DNA of 64,000 nt from Methylotenera sp. (GTDB lineage: Bacteria > Pseudomonadota > Gammaproteobacteria > Burkholderiales > Methylophilaceae), in assembly GCA_014378845.1 (NCBI GenBank), contig JACMNB010000007.1, positions 62,001-126,000 on the forward strand, written 5' to 3'. Below are positions 54,293 through 63,696 of this stretch, piece after piece. Each line of letters starts with the position of its first letter. Positions within the stretch are counted from its first letter, which is position 1. Below the pieces are notes generated by a model that searched no databases, was not told the DNA's origin, and was given only the letters and a program-made list of their open reading frames with translations. Position numbers and translations under genes: made by a program.

Positions 54293-55177
54293 ATGCAAAG
54301 TATTCACAATAAATTTAGTTGCTATTTAGTCGCGTTAACGGCTTGTTTGATTAGTGCTTGTACACCTATCAAAGTGCTTAATTCGCTTGTTCCTGAATCT
54401 GGCTACCAAATAATTTCGGGGATAGAGTACGGCGCTAACAGTCGTCAGAAGCTGGACTTATATATACCCAAGTATTTACCCAAAAATGAGGTTGAACAGG
54501 CTCCTATTAAAAGAAAAGTGGTGATTTTTTATTATGGTGGAAACTGGGATTCTGGCGAGCGCGCAGATTACAAATTTGTAGCAGAAGCGTTAGTTAGTCA
54601 TGGCTATATTGTCGTCATTCCCGATTTTCGGCTTTATCCTGAAGTATTATTTCCAGCATTGATGGCAGACCCAGTGACAGCAGCTAAATGGGTAAAAACG
54701 CATATTACTCAATACGGTGGTGATGTAAATCAGGTCTTTCTGGCTGGCCACTCATCTGGTGCGCATATGGCGGTGATGATGAGTGTTAACCCAGAATATT
54801 TGGCTGTAGCGTCGTTGCAACCCAAAGATTTTTCGGGCGTAATTGGTTTGGCTGGCCCGTACGATTTTTTGCCGCTTAAATCAGATCGATTAAAAACGAT
54901 ATTTGGCAAAGAGGCCCAGCAATTAAAATCCCAACCCATCAATTTTGTAGATGGCAAAAATCCACCAATATTGTTAGCTGTGGGCCAAAAAGATGGTATT
55001 GTTTGGCCGCGCAATACTGTTAATCTAGCTAAAAAGATAAAAGAATACTACGGCATGGTAGAAGTCGTTGAGTTTGAACAATATGGGCATGTGGATATGG
55101 TAGCAAAGTTAGCAAAACCACTGCGCGGCGATGGCGCCCTGCTAAACGCCATTACAAAGTTTGTTGATTCACACTAA
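54293..55177 (+). CDS. Alpha/beta-hydrolase lipoprotein (esterase-like)
   Basis: The 294-residue product has a lipoprotein signal ending LISAC (Cys23), so it is probably membrane-anchored in the periplasm. The hydrolase triad is visible: Ser154 in AGHSSGAHMA, Asp234 in VGQKDGIV and His266 in EQYGHVDMV. The oxyanion-side motif reads FYYGGNWDSG, a variant of HGGxW seen in the BD-FAE-like group. It is a carboxylester hydrolase by fold, with unknown substrate. It converges with prfC, leaving 14 bases. Confidence 0.83.
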   Translation: MQSIHNKFSCYLVALTACLISACTPIKVLNSLVPESGYQIISGIEYGANSRQKLDLYIPKYLPKNEVEQAPIKRKVVIFYYGGNWDSGERADYKFVAEALVSHGYIVVIPDFRLYPEVLFPALMADPVTAAKWVKTHITQYGGDVNQVFLAGHSSGAHMAVMMSVNPEYLAVASLQPKDFSGVIGLAGPYDFLPLKSDRLKTIFGKEAQQLKSQPINFVDGKNPPILLAVGQKDGIVWPRNTVNLAKKIKEYYGMVEVVEFEQYGHVDMVAKLAKPLRGDGALLNAITKFVDSH

Positions 55178-55191
55178 TTTTTAGTTTGAGA

Positions 55192-56766
55192 TTAAGAAAT
55201 TTCGCGCGTCGCCAAAAATTTGATTTCAGGATAACGCTCAATCGCCATTTGCAAATTGACTCGATTCGGCGCGAGGTACACGTATTCATCATTGCTGTCC
55301 AAACCCACGTTAAAGCCATATTTATCGGCAATCGCCTTAAGGTCAGCGTCTGAGCCGCGCAGCCAGCGCGCGGTATAACAGTCATAAGGTTCAAATACCA
55401 TATCGACTGTGTATTCGTGCTCTAAACGGTGCGAGACGACTTCAAATTGCAACATGCCGACTGCGCCTAAAATTAGGTCATTGGATAAGAGTGGGCGAAA
55501 AAGTTGCGCCGCGCCTTCTTCAGCTAATTGTTTAAGACCAATCTGTAACTGCTTCATTTTAATCGGGTTTTTAATGCGCGCGCGGCGGAAAAACTCGGGC
55601 GCAAAGCTTGGAATGCCGGTGAATTTTAGCGCTTCGCCCTCGCTAAAGGTGTCGCCAACTTTAATCGTGCCGTGATTCGGAATGCCAATAATGTCGCCCG
55701 AATACGCTTCGTCCATCGTGGTGCGGTCTTGCGCCATAAAGGTAATGGCGTTGTTGACGGCCATCAATTTGCCTGTAGACACTTGCTTAATTTTCATGCC
55801 GCGCTCAAATCGGCCAGAACACACGCGCAAAAATGCAATACGGTCGCGATGTTTCGGATCCATATTGGCTTGAATTTTGAACACAAAACCTGAAAATTTT
55901 GGCTCATCTGGCGCGACTTCGCGGCTGGCTGTATTGCGTGCCAGCGGGGCAGGGGATAAGTCCACAACGGCGTCTAATAAGCTTTGTACGCCAAAGTTGT
56001 TAATGGCAGAGCCAAAATACACAGGTGTTTGTTTGCCATCCAAAAAACGCGCTGCGTCAAAAGTGTGTGATGCGCCGCGCACCAGCTCAATATCCACGCG
56101 CAATTGCGCGGCCACATGGCCGAGCAGCTCATCTAGGCGCGGATTATCAAGGCCTTTAATGACTTCTGACGTACCTTTTTCGGCGCGCGGATCGAAAAAC
56201 GAAATGGTGTCGGTATATAAATTGTAAACGCCACGAAACGATTTGCCCATGCCAATCGGCCAAGTCATTGGCGCGCATTCCATGCCTAGCGTGGTTTCAA
56301 TTTCGTCCAGCAACTCGATCGGCTCGCGGCTTTCGCGGTCTAGCTTGTTAATAAAGGTGATAATCGGCGTGTCGCGCATTCTACAAACATTGAGTAGTTT
56401 AATGGTTTGCGCTTCCACGCCATTCACCGCGTCAATCACCATAACGGCTGAATCGACCGCAGTTAATGTGCGATAAGTATCTTCAGAAAAGTCATCATGG
56501 CCAGGCGTATCCAGCAAGTTAATCATGTGCTCACGATATGGAAACTGCATGACCGATGAGGTAACTGAAATGCCGCGCTGCTTCTCAAGCTCCATCCAGT
56601 CCGATGTCGCATGGCGTGAAGCCTTGCGCCCACGCACCTCGCCCGCTACTTGAATAGCACCGCCAAACCATAACAGTTTTTCAGTGAGTGTCGTTTTACC
56701 CGCATCGGGGTGGGAGATAATGGCGAAAGTACGGCGGCGGGAGATTTCAGATTGTAGCGAGAGCAT
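55192..56766 (-). CDS. prfC: Peptide chain release factor 3
   Basis: RF3 is a translational GTPase that recycles RF1 and RF2 from the ribosome after termination. The 524-residue product has the P-loop [14 protein letters not shown], the switch segment [15 protein letters not shown]3 as [18 protein letters not shown] and G4 as INKLDRE, then domains II and [19 protein letters not shown] near the N-terminus separates RF3 from EF-G. I chose ATG 56766 because RF3 proteins start close to this point; a GTG at 56790 would add eight residues. Confidence 0.95.
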   Translation of the reverse strand: MLSLQSEISRRRTFAIISHPDAGKTTLTEKLLWFGGAIQVAGEVRGRKASRHATSDWMELEKQRGISVTSSVMQFPYREHMINLLDTPGHDDFSEDTYRTLTAVDSAVMVIDAVNGVEAQTIKLLNVCRMRDTPIITFINKLDRESREPIELLDEIETTLGMECAPMTWPIGMGKSFRGVYNLYTDTISFFDPRAEKGTSEVIKGLDNPRLDELLGHVAAQLRVDIELVRGASHTFDAARFLDGKQTPVYFGSAINNFGVQSLLDAVVDLSPAPLARNTASREVAPDEPKFSGFVFKIQANMDPKHRDRIAFLRVCSGRFERGMKIKQVSTGKLMAVNNAITFMAQDRTTMDEAYSGDIIGIPNHGTIKVGDTFSEGEALKFTGIPSFAPEFFRRARIKNPIKMKQLQIGLKQLAEEGAAQLFRPLLSNDLILGAVGMLQFEVVSHRLEHEYTVDMVFEPYDCYTARWLRGSDADLKAIADKYGFNVGLDSNDEYVYLAPNRVNLQMAIERYPEIKFLATREIS

Positions 56767-56907
56767 AGTGAGTTTGAAATTGAAAAACACTATTTTACCT
56801 TAAAACGCATCGAACCCATCGTTCCAAGAAGCTTAAAGTTATTTGAAAGCCAGTGGTTTTGTTCCTTTTCCGCACGGCGCCGGTTTTGGCTTTTAGCCTA
56901 TTCGTAT

Positions 56908-58080
56908 TTAGATTAAAGTTTGTTCTAACACTTTTGTTAAACCTTGCGACCCATCCAAAAATGGCTCGCGATATTGGCTGCAAGCTTGGCATTTTTGCCT
57001 ATAAAAATTGTGGTCAGCCTTCAACTTTTCAATGGCTTGCACATAACTTTGCACGTTATCTGGCTCAGCCTCCACAATAGCATCCGTCAACACATCTAGC
57101 GCATTGCTTAAGCGCGACGTGATGACTGGCCGACCAAGCAAAATAGCCTCAATCGCCACCATCGGCAAGCCTTCACAAAAATCGCTGCGCGTTGGCACAA
57201 TAACCACATGGCCTTGATTATAAACAGCCAATAAATCAGGCCGTTTTAATCTGCCGTGGATTATGACCCGACTGGTTAAATTACGTTTTTGGCATTCATT
57301 TTTAAGCTCTTCTTCTGCTGGCCCGCCGCCACAAATATGAAAAATGACCGCTTGTGATTCCATGGTTTCGGCCATGCTTAAAATATCGAAAACACCTTTG
57401 TTGCGCTCTATTCGGCCTGCAAATACAACATGAAAGGTTGTTGAGTCGTGCGCTGGCGGGGCAGGCGGATGTTCAAAATTTTGGCGATAAAACTGCGCGC
57501 GAAACTGAATATCAGAGCATTTAGGGTTATCGCTTATTTGATTAATTTGGCTTCTAATTTCTGGAGAGCAGCAAATTGTGGCATCAGCAATATGCTTTAA
57601 AAACCAAGCGCTTAACGCTAAAATTATTTTATCTTTTGCACTGGTTGGTTCAAAACCTTTTGGCCACAACGTGTTGTGAAATTGCGGAAAAATTTTGATG
57701 CCGAGCAGTTTAAGTGGTGCCAACATAAACCAATGCGTAACACCAGAAGTGAGATGCAAATAGCGCGGGCGATGTTTTAAGCATACGCCAATAATACGCA
57801 AGCCATAAAGGCATTGGGATAGGTGATACCCAAGCCCCCCTGCCCATATTTTTTTGGGAATATTTTGTGCAGTTAGGTTTAAAAAAGTATCCTGCTTTTT
57901 GTCTGCAAAAGTTGAGATAAATAATGCATTAAGCTGATTATTTTGACAAAAATCAAAGACTTGACTGCTAAAAGTGCGCGAGGTTTCGGTTAAAACGTCT
58001 TGTTGATTTTTCCATTTGCTAAACGCTTCAACAATATCGCCTGGGCCTTCAAAATAAATTAAATCATTTTTTTTTGTCAT
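56908..58080 (-). CDS. Glycosyltransferase, GT4 (GT-B fold) family
   Basis: The 390-residue product has a variable N-terminal acceptor domain and the GT4 C-terminal nucleotide-sugar domain: VVFAGRIERNKGVFDI, ICGGGPAEEELK, VIIHGRLKRPDL and the EX7E motif in EGLPMVAIEAILLGRPVI. It probably transfers a hexose or similar sugar to a lipid or polysaccharide acceptor; the sugar is not predictable. No other polysaccharide gene is adjacent, although the window encodes dTDP-rhamnose synthesis. It has no signal or membrane segment. It lies upstream of prfC on the same strand (141-base gap). Confidence 0.85.
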   Translation of the reverse strand: MTKKNDLIYFEGPGDIVEAFSKWKNQQDVLTETSRTFSSQVFDFCQNNQLNALFISTFADKKQDTFLNLTAQNIPKKIWAGGLGYHLSQCLYGLRIIGVCLKHRPRYLHLTSGVTHWFMLAPLKLLGIKIFPQFHNTLWPKGFEPTSAKDKIILALSAWFLKHIADATICCSPEIRSQINQISDNPKCSDIQFRAQFYRQNFEHPPAPPAHDSTTFHVVFAGRIERNKGVFDILSMAETMESQAVIFHICGGGPAEEELKNECQKRNLTSRVIIHGRLKRPDLLAVYNQGHVVIVPTRSDFCEGLPMVAIEAILLGRPVITSRLSNALDVLTDAIVEAEPDNVQSYVQAIEKLKADHNFYRQKCQACSQYREPFLDGSQGLTKVLEQTLI

Positions 58081-58174
58081 GGTTTATGGCTAATTGGTGA
58101 ACAGTTTTTAGTATTTTCATCTCGTCAATATTATTTTACCTTAAACCCAACAAAATCCGCCATTCCTCACATCC

Positions 58175-58200
58175 GTCATTCCCGCGAACGCTGGAATCCA
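58175..58200. repeat. REP-like arm, GTCATTCC...GGAATCC type
   Basis: GTCATTCCCGCGAACGCTGG followed by AATCCA is an imperfect palindrome. It is related to the arms at 32973-33085. The whole 58081-58605 spacer is filled with repeats of this and three other types and contains no gene. Confidence 0.65.
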
Positions 58201-58209
58201 TTTTGACCT

Positions 58210-58242
58210 GTCATTCTGAGCTAAGCGAAGAATCCAGTTCCC
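58210..58242. repeat. 33-nt dispersed element, single copy
   Basis: TGTCATTCTGAGCTAAGCGA followed by AGAATCCAGTTCC matches both arms of the hairpin at 63613-63689. Against the right arm only two positions differ, both in the centre. Confidence 0.75.
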
Positions 58243-58276
58243 TCACCCTTTAAGGGAGAGTGCTAGGGAGAGGGTA
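58240..58276. repeat. CCCTCACCC...AGGGAGAGGGT repeat
   Basis: CCCTCACCCTTTAAGGGAGA is followed by GTGCTAGGGAGAGGGT. This is an internally complementary element of a kind I recall as dispersed in other proteobacterial genomes. Only one copy is seen here. Confidence 0.55.
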
Positions 58277-58311
58277 AAATGGTGTAGTTTAAACCCTACT
58301 TTTTCTCCTCT

Positions 58312-58516
58312 GGGCGAGTCACTTTATTTTGCTTAGTCCTTGCATAAAGTAACTAAACAAAAAGACACTCCGCACCACGGCCTACGGCTTCACTGCGCTA
58401 CTCATCAATCAAGGCGTCTGCGGAACTCGCCCAATCAAATTTTTGGGCTCAAACAGGCCTCGACGAAAACTCCTTGACTGATTGCATTGCTCGGCGTGGT
58501 GCAGGGGATGTCATTT
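58312..58516. repeat. ~200-bp dispersed repeat, copy B
   Basis: It has the same order of blocks as 32728-32915: GGCGAGT, an A+T-rich hairpin with ACTTTAT and ATAAAGT, AACAAAAAG, then CTGCGGAACT, CCTCGACGAAAACTCCTTGA, and the end GCTCGGCGTGGTGCAGGGGA. The two copies have diverged strongly between these blocks. Confidence 0.72.
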
Positions 58517-58605
58517 AGTGCAAAGTAATTTTCGATCTAACATACGTTTTATACATTATGACTATCATTATTTTTTCAATCTAGCTCTTAAAGAGGAAAA
58601 TAACG

Positions 58606-58770
58606 ATGGCAAATAAAATTAAAAAAGCGTGTAAGAAAAAAAGTAAATTTTACCTGCAGCTGAAACATAGATTTGATAAGTTCATTAAAATTTGTAGCTT
58701 GCTGCAATTTATATTGAATCTAATAAGCAGTTATGAAGAATTGAAGCAATTACTTAACTACTTCTTTTAA
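58606..58770 (+). CDS. Candidate small protein, 54 residues, lysine-rich
   Basis: I do not recognise this open frame. ATG 58606 is preceded by AGAGGA with eight bases between, one of the better ribosome-binding sites in the window. The product has a strongly basic N-terminus ([15 protein letters not shown]), a central hydrophobic stretch ([15 protein letters not shown]) and an acidic-to-neutral end ([12 protein letters not shown]). It could be a short membrane-associated or amphipathic protein. It overlaps the 3' end of acs by 21 bases, convergently. Base composition is AT-rich. Chance cannot be excluded. Confidence 0.45.
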   Translation: MANKIKKACKKKSKFYLQLKHRFDKFIKICSLLQFILNLISSYEELKQLLNYFF

Positions 58771-60726
58771 CTGCTCTAAAATCGCAGGATTATCCAGCGT
58801 AGAAATATCGCTTGTAATCTCTTCACCTTTTGCCAAGCTGCGTAAAAGCCTGCGCATAATCTTGCCGCTGCGGGTTTTGGGTAGGTTGTCGCCAAAGCGT
58901 ATTTCATCTGGTTTTGCAATTGGGCCAATTTCTTTACCGACCCAGTTGCGTAAGTTTTCGACGATTTTTTTGGCTTCTTCGCCAGTTGGCCGCGCACCTT
59001 TTAACACCACATAAGCGACGACGGATTCGCCTTTAATATCGTGAGGTTTACCAACCACGGCCGCTTCGGCTACTAGCGGATTTGAGACAAGTGCTGACTC
59101 AATTTCCATGGTGCCTAGCCGGTGGCCTGATACATTTAGCACGTCATCAATGCGCCCCATAATGGTGAAATTGCCAGTTTTGGCATCCCGCACTGCGCCG
59201 TCACCTGCAAGGTAAGTTGTGCCGCCTAAGTCAGCAGGGTAGTAGCTTGCAACGTAGCGCTCATTATCGTTGTAAATAGTGCGAATCATACTTGGCCACG
59301 GTTTTTTAATCACCAATAGTCCGCCAGTGCCCCACGGTACGTCTTTACCTGTTTCATCCACCACATCAATTGCAATACCAGGGAAGGGCAGCGTGCAACT
59401 GCCAGGCACCAGCGCGGTTGCGCCTGGCAATGGCGTAATCACATGGCCACCCGTTTCGGTTTGCCAAAAGGTATCGACAACTGGACAGTTTGCGCCGCCA
59501 ACATTGTGGTAATACCACATCCAAGCTTCAGGGTTAATCGGCTCGCCGACTGAACCTAAAATGCGCAAGCTAGATAAATTAGATGCTTTTGGATGCACTT
59601 CAGCAGTGGTTTCTGAGGCTTTGATGAGAGAGCGAATGGCGGTTGGCGCAGTGTAAAAAATGGTGACTTTATGTTTTTCTATCATCTGCCAAAAACGGCC
59701 TGCGTCAGGGTAAGTGGGGATGCCCTCAAAGATAATTTGTGTTGCGCCCATCGCAAGCGGGCCATAGGCGACGTAGGTATGGCCGGTAATCCAGCCCACA
59801 TCTGCTGTGCACCAAAATACGTCATTATCTTTGATGTCAAATGTCCAGCGCATGGTGTTAAGCGCATGCAATAAATAGCCAGCGCTGCTGTGTTGTACAC
59901 CTTTTGGCTTGCCTGTTGAGCCAGAAGTGTAGAGCAAGAAAAGAGGATGTTCTGCATTTACCATTACGGGTTCGCAAGTGTCAGTACAGCCTGCGATTAA
60001 TTCGCTCCACCAAACGTCCTTGCTACTAAACGTGACGTCAGCACCTGTTTTTTTAAGCACAATTACTTTTTGAATGGCTTCACAGCCGCCCATCGCAATG
60101 GCTTCATCAACTGCAATTTTGAGTGGCAGGGTTTTGCCGCCGCGATATTGACCGTCGCTGGTAATAATTGCAGCAGCGCCTGCATCTAAAATACGTTCAT
60201 GAATGCTTTTTGCAGAAAAGCCGCCAAAAACCACGCTATGAATCAGCCCCAGCCGCGCGCAGGCTTGCATAGCGACAACTGCCTCAATACCCATCGGTAA
60301 ATAGATAATCACGCGGCTACCGAATGGTAAGTTGAGGCTTTTTAAGCCATTAGCAAACTGGCAAACTTTGTGATATAACTCTTGATAGCTAACGTGTTTT
60401 GTGCTGCCGTCATCTGCCTCAAAAATAATCGCGGTTTTGTTGGGGATTGTGGCTAAATGTTTATCGAGGCAATTAGCAGAAACGTTTAACTCACCGTCCT
60501 CAAACCATTTGTAAAACGGCGCTTTTTCTTCATTTAACGTTTTGGTGAATGGTTTGTGCCACTCTAAAAGTGCGCGCGCTAACGTTGCCCAAGTGCCCGC
60601 ATAATCCGCATTAAACTCGGCGCAAATAGCGTTGTAAGCAGCCATGCCAGCAATGGTTGCTTGTTGTTTAAATGCTGCTGACGGCTCAAATACGCGATTT
60701 TCATGTAGGACGGATTCGATTGACAT
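58750..60726 (-). CDS. acs: Acetyl-CoA synthetase
   Basis: Acs activates acetate to acetyl-CoA through acetyl-AMP. The 658-residue product has family length (about 650). The AMP-binding loop is [31 protein letters not shown], the hinge and [12 protein letters not shown]-type segment ([10 protein letters not shown]), and the C-terminal [14 protein letters not shown] follow. The Lys in PKTRSGK is the usual site of control by acetylation, although no acetyltransferase gene is seen here. GGGAG lies upstream of the ATG. It is divergent from glnE, with 113 bases between the starts. Confidence 0.96.
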   Translation of the reverse strand: MSIESVLHENRVFEPSAAFKQQATIAGMAAYNAICAEFNADYAGTWATLARALLEWHKPFTKTLNEEKAPFYKWFEDGELNVSANCLDKHLATIPNKTAIIFEADDGSTKHVSYQELYHKVCQFANGLKSLNLPFGSRVIIYLPMGIEAVVAMQACARLGLIHSVVFGGFSAKSIHERILDAGAAAIITSDGQYRGGKTLPLKIAVDEAIAMGGCEAIQKVIVLKKTGADVTFSSKDVWWSELIAGCTDTCEPVMVNAEHPLFLLYTSGSTGKPKGVQHSSAGYLLHALNTMRWTFDIKDNDVFWCTADVGWITGHTYVAYGPLAMGATQIIFEGIPTYPDAGRFWQMIEKHKVTIFYTAPTAIRSLIKASETTAEVHPKASNLSSLRILGSVGEPINPEAWMWYYHNVGGANCPVVDTFWQTETGGHVITPLPGATALVPGSCTLPFPGIAIDVVDETGKDVPWGTGGLLVIKKPWPSMIRTIYNDNERYVASYYPADLGGTTYLAGDGAVRDAKTGNFTIMGRIDDVLNVSGHRLGTMEIESALVSNPLVAEAAVVGKPHDIKGESVVAYVVLKGARPTGEEAKKIVENLRNWVGKEIGPIAKPDEIRFGDNLPKTRSGKIMRRLLRSLAKGEEITSDISTLDNPAILEQLKEVVK

Positions 60727-60839
60727 GCGACTTGCACTCCCAAACTACTTGTTAATATTTAATGTAAGATAGAATTGAATAGAAATAGAATTAAACTAAT
60801 ATTTAAAACTTTAACTTCTAATGTTACCTTAAATTTAGC

Positions 60840-63590
60840 ATGCTGACACTTGAAAATTTGTTAACTCAAACCCACGCGAATGCTAGCTTCAGAGCGGGTA
60901 TAGCGTATTTGTGCGATTGCAGTTTGTGGGCGAAGCATTTGCTGGCAAAAGATGCGAACTTGCTAGACGATTTGCTACAAAATCATGCAAAAATCTATTT
61001 AACTGTAGAAATGCAGCCATTTTTAGACGCCGCAATTATCATTGATGAGGCTTCACTTAAAAAAGCCTTAAGACAATTAAGGCAGCGCGTGTTGCTACGC
61101 ACAATGTATCGCGATTTAAACGGTTTGGCAGACTTAAATGAGGTGATGCAAACCACCTCAACCTTGGCAGAAGTAACTTTAATAGCGGCCTTAAAATGCC
61201 ACCACACTTGGCTGCAAGCTATATACGGCGAGCCTTGCAGCCTAGATGGCACACCGCAACACTTGATTATAGTGGGTATGGGCAAGTTAGGCGGGCGCGA
61301 GCTTAATGTGTCATCTGATATAGATCTGATTTTTGCCTTTGAGAGTGACGGCGCAACTGTTGCTGGTCATGACCAACAAACCATCTCTAACCAAGATTAT
61401 TTTACCAAACTGGCAAAAAAACTAATTTCTGCCATGGATGAAACCACTGAAGACGGCTTTGTTTTTAGGGTAGATATGCGCTTGCGGCCATTTGGTGGCG
61501 AGGGCGTGTTAGTGTCAAATTTAAATGCCTTAGAAGAATATTATCAAAATAATGGCCGCGAATGGGAGCGTTACGCTTGGATAAAAGGCCGCGCGCTTCA
61601 TACCAATAATCATATTGGTTTGCAGAGCAGGGTAGAGACGCTATTAAATCCATTTATTTTTAGAAAGTATCTCGATTTCGGCGCATTTGCATCGATGCGC
61701 GATTTAAAAATGCAGATTCAGCGCGATGTAAACAGCAAAGGTATGCAAGATAATATTAAGCTTGGCCGCGGCGGCATTCGCGAGATTGAATTTATTGCAC
61801 AAGTGTTTCAGCTCATTCGCGGCGGGCAAGAAATTAGCTTGCAAATAAAACCCACACTAAGTGTATTAAACCTATTACAAAACAAGGGCTTATTGCCACA
61901 AAAAACGGTCAGCGAATTAACCGAAGCCTACATTTTTTTGCGTAATTGCGAACACCGGTTAATGTATGTTGATGATGCGCAAACGCACGAGTTACCAAAA
62001 ACAAACGAGGCAAAAGCGCGAATCGCAAAATCGATGCATTTTGCCGATTGGACAGCATTTTTAACGCAATTAAATGTGCATAGAAAAAATACGCAGCAAC
62101 ATTTTGACGCCACTTTTAAAGTGGATGGTCAAGCAGAAAATGTCAATGAAACTGCTATTTGGCAAGGTTTAATCGATACAGAATCTGCCCTGCAAGCCTT
62201 ATCTACTGCGGGATTTGGCGACGCTGCCCAAACCTTTGCGCGCTTGCAAATGTTGCGAAATAGTAGCCGTTATCAGCAATTGCCAGCGCTAAGTCGCCAG
62301 CGTTTTGATGCGTTAATGCCGCACACAATTGCCCAAGCCGCGCTGATGCCAAACCCAGATGTGACTTTGCTGCGCGTGACTGATGTATTTGAAAGTATTT
62401 GCCGCCGCGCCAGTTATTTGGCGCTGTTGGCCGAACATCCCCGGGCCATGCATTTATTGGTGAAATTGTGTAGTAGCAGCCCGTGGCTAACAAATTACCT
62501 AGCGCAGCACCCCATTTTGCTAGATGAGCTATTAGACACGCGCACTTTATACGCCGCGCCCAATTTCGCAGCCATGCGAGCAGAACTGTTACAACGCATG
62601 AGCGAATTTGCCGGCGATGTTGAGCGGCAAATGGACGCAATGCGCCATTTTAAGCATGCCAATGTGTTTCGATTGGCTGTGCAGGATATTAACGGCGAGT
62701 TAACACTAGAAGCGCTTTCTGATTATTTAAGTGCATTGGCCGATTTGATTTTAAGTGTTGCGCTAGAAATAATTTGGCCTAATGTGAAAGGCGCTCAAGG
62801 CGTAGCGCCGAAATTTGCCGTAATTGGCTACGGCAAACTGGGCAGCAAAGAGTTGGGCTACGCCTCAGATTTGGACATTATTTTTCTCTATGAAGAAGAT
62901 GTAGCAGTAGCCGCTGAAAACTTAGCTGAAGTATTTGCGCGCTTTGCCCAGCGCATTAGTAGTTGGTTTAATACGCTCACGTCGGCAGGATTATTATACG
63001 AAACCGATTTGCAATTGCGCCCAGACGGCAATAGCGGCTTACTGGTGAGTAGCGTAAGCGCTTTCCGCGAATATCAACTAAAAAAAGCTTGGGTATGGGA
63101 GCATCAAGCGCTTACTCGCGCAAGGTTTGTTGCGGGCGATGCCAGCATTGGCGGGGCTTTTGAGGCGATTAGAATAGAAGTGCTAACGCAAAGCAGAGAT
63201 GCTGAAAAACTCAAAACTGAAGTAATTGCTATGCGTGAGAAAATGCGGGCGGCGCAAGCTTTCGTGGCGGGCATGTTTGATATAAAACACAGCATTGGCG
63301 GCATTATTGATGTGGAATTTTTGGTTCAATATTTGGTGCTGGCGAATGCAAAAAAATACCCGCAACTGACTGATAATAAAGGTAATATAGCGCTATTAAA
63401 GCGGTTGGGAATGTTGCAAATTATAGATAATGATTTAGCTGAAAAAACTGCGGTTGCTTATAGAGAATATAGACTTATGCAACATGCATTTAAACTGCAA
63501 GGTGCAACGCAGATGCGAGTGAATTATTCGCAAGTGAACACGCACGCAAGCACCGTAAATGCTTTGTGGATGCAAGTGTTTGCAGATTAA
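60840..63590 (+). CDS. glnE: Glutamine synthetase adenylyltransferase / adenylyl-removing enzyme
   Basis: GlnE adds AMP to glutamine synthetase when nitrogen is sufficient and removes it when nitrogen is limiting. The 916-residue bifunctional product has two nucleotidyltransferase domains: the N-terminal adenylyl-removing half with GMGKLGGRELNVSSDIDLIF (about 144-163), and the C-terminal adenylyl-transfer half with GYGKLGSKELGYASDLDIIF (about 662-681). Helical regulatory domains follow each. Both metal-binding D-x-D motifs are intact. It is followed by a large hairpin that probably ends its transcript. Confidence 0.95.
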   Translation: MLTLENLLTQTHANASFRAGIAYLCDCSLWAKHLLAKDANLLDDLLQNHAKIYLTVEMQPFLDAAIIIDEASLKKALRQLRQRVLLRTMYRDLNGLADLNEVMQTTSTLAEVTLIAALKCHHTWLQAIYGEPCSLDGTPQHLIIVGMGKLGGRELNVSSDIDLIFAFESDGATVAGHDQQTISNQDYFTKLAKKLISAMDETTEDGFVFRVDMRLRPFGGEGVLVSNLNALEEYYQNNGREWERYAWIKGRALHTNNHIGLQSRVETLLNPFIFRKYLDFGAFASMRDLKMQIQRDVNSKGMQDNIKLGRGGIREIEFIAQVFQLIRGGQEISLQIKPTLSVLNLLQNKGLLPQKTVSELTEAYIFLRNCEHRLMYVDDAQTHELPKTNEAKARIAKSMHFADWTAFLTQLNVHRKNTQQHFDATFKVDGQAENVNETAIWQGLIDTESALQALSTAGFGDAAQTFARLQMLRNSSRYQQLPALSRQRFDALMPHTIAQAALMPNPDVTLLRVTDVFESICRRASYLALLAEHPRAMHLLVKLCSSSPWLTNYLAQHPILLDELLDTRTLYAAPNFAAMRAELLQRMSEFAGDVERQMDAMRHFKHANVFRLAVQDINGELTLEALSDYLSALADLILSVALEIIWPNVKGAQGVAPKFAVIGYGKLGSKELGYASDLDIIFLYEEDVAVAAENLAEVFARFAQRISSWFNTLTSAGLLYETDLQLRPDGNSGLLVSSVSAFREYQLKKAWVWEHQALTRARFVAGDASIGGAFEAIRIEVLTQSRDAEKLKTEVIAMREKMRAAQAFVAGMFDIKHSIGGIIDVEFLVQYLVLANAKKYPQLTDNKGNIALLKRLGMLQIIDNDLAEKTAVAYREYRLMQHAFKLQGATQMRVNYSQVNTHASTVNALWMQVFAD

Positions 63591-63612
63591 ATCGGTCACT
63601 TAAACCTTTAAC

Positions 63613-63696
63613 CGTCAGTCTGAGCGCAGCGAAGAATCCAGCATTTAAAAGGCATGGAACTGGATTCTTCGCTACGCTCAGAATGACAGATTTTTT
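63613..63696 (+). terminator. Large repeat-derived hairpin, probable glnE terminator
   Basis: The left arm (63613-63641) and right arm (63660-63689) are inverted copies of the 33-nt element seen at 58210. CTGAGCGCAGCGAAGAATCC pairs with GGATTCTTCGCTACGCTCAG with one mismatch. Six T follow on the plus strand (63691-63696). The converging gene on the minus strand ends at 63695, within the structure. Confidence 0.7.
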
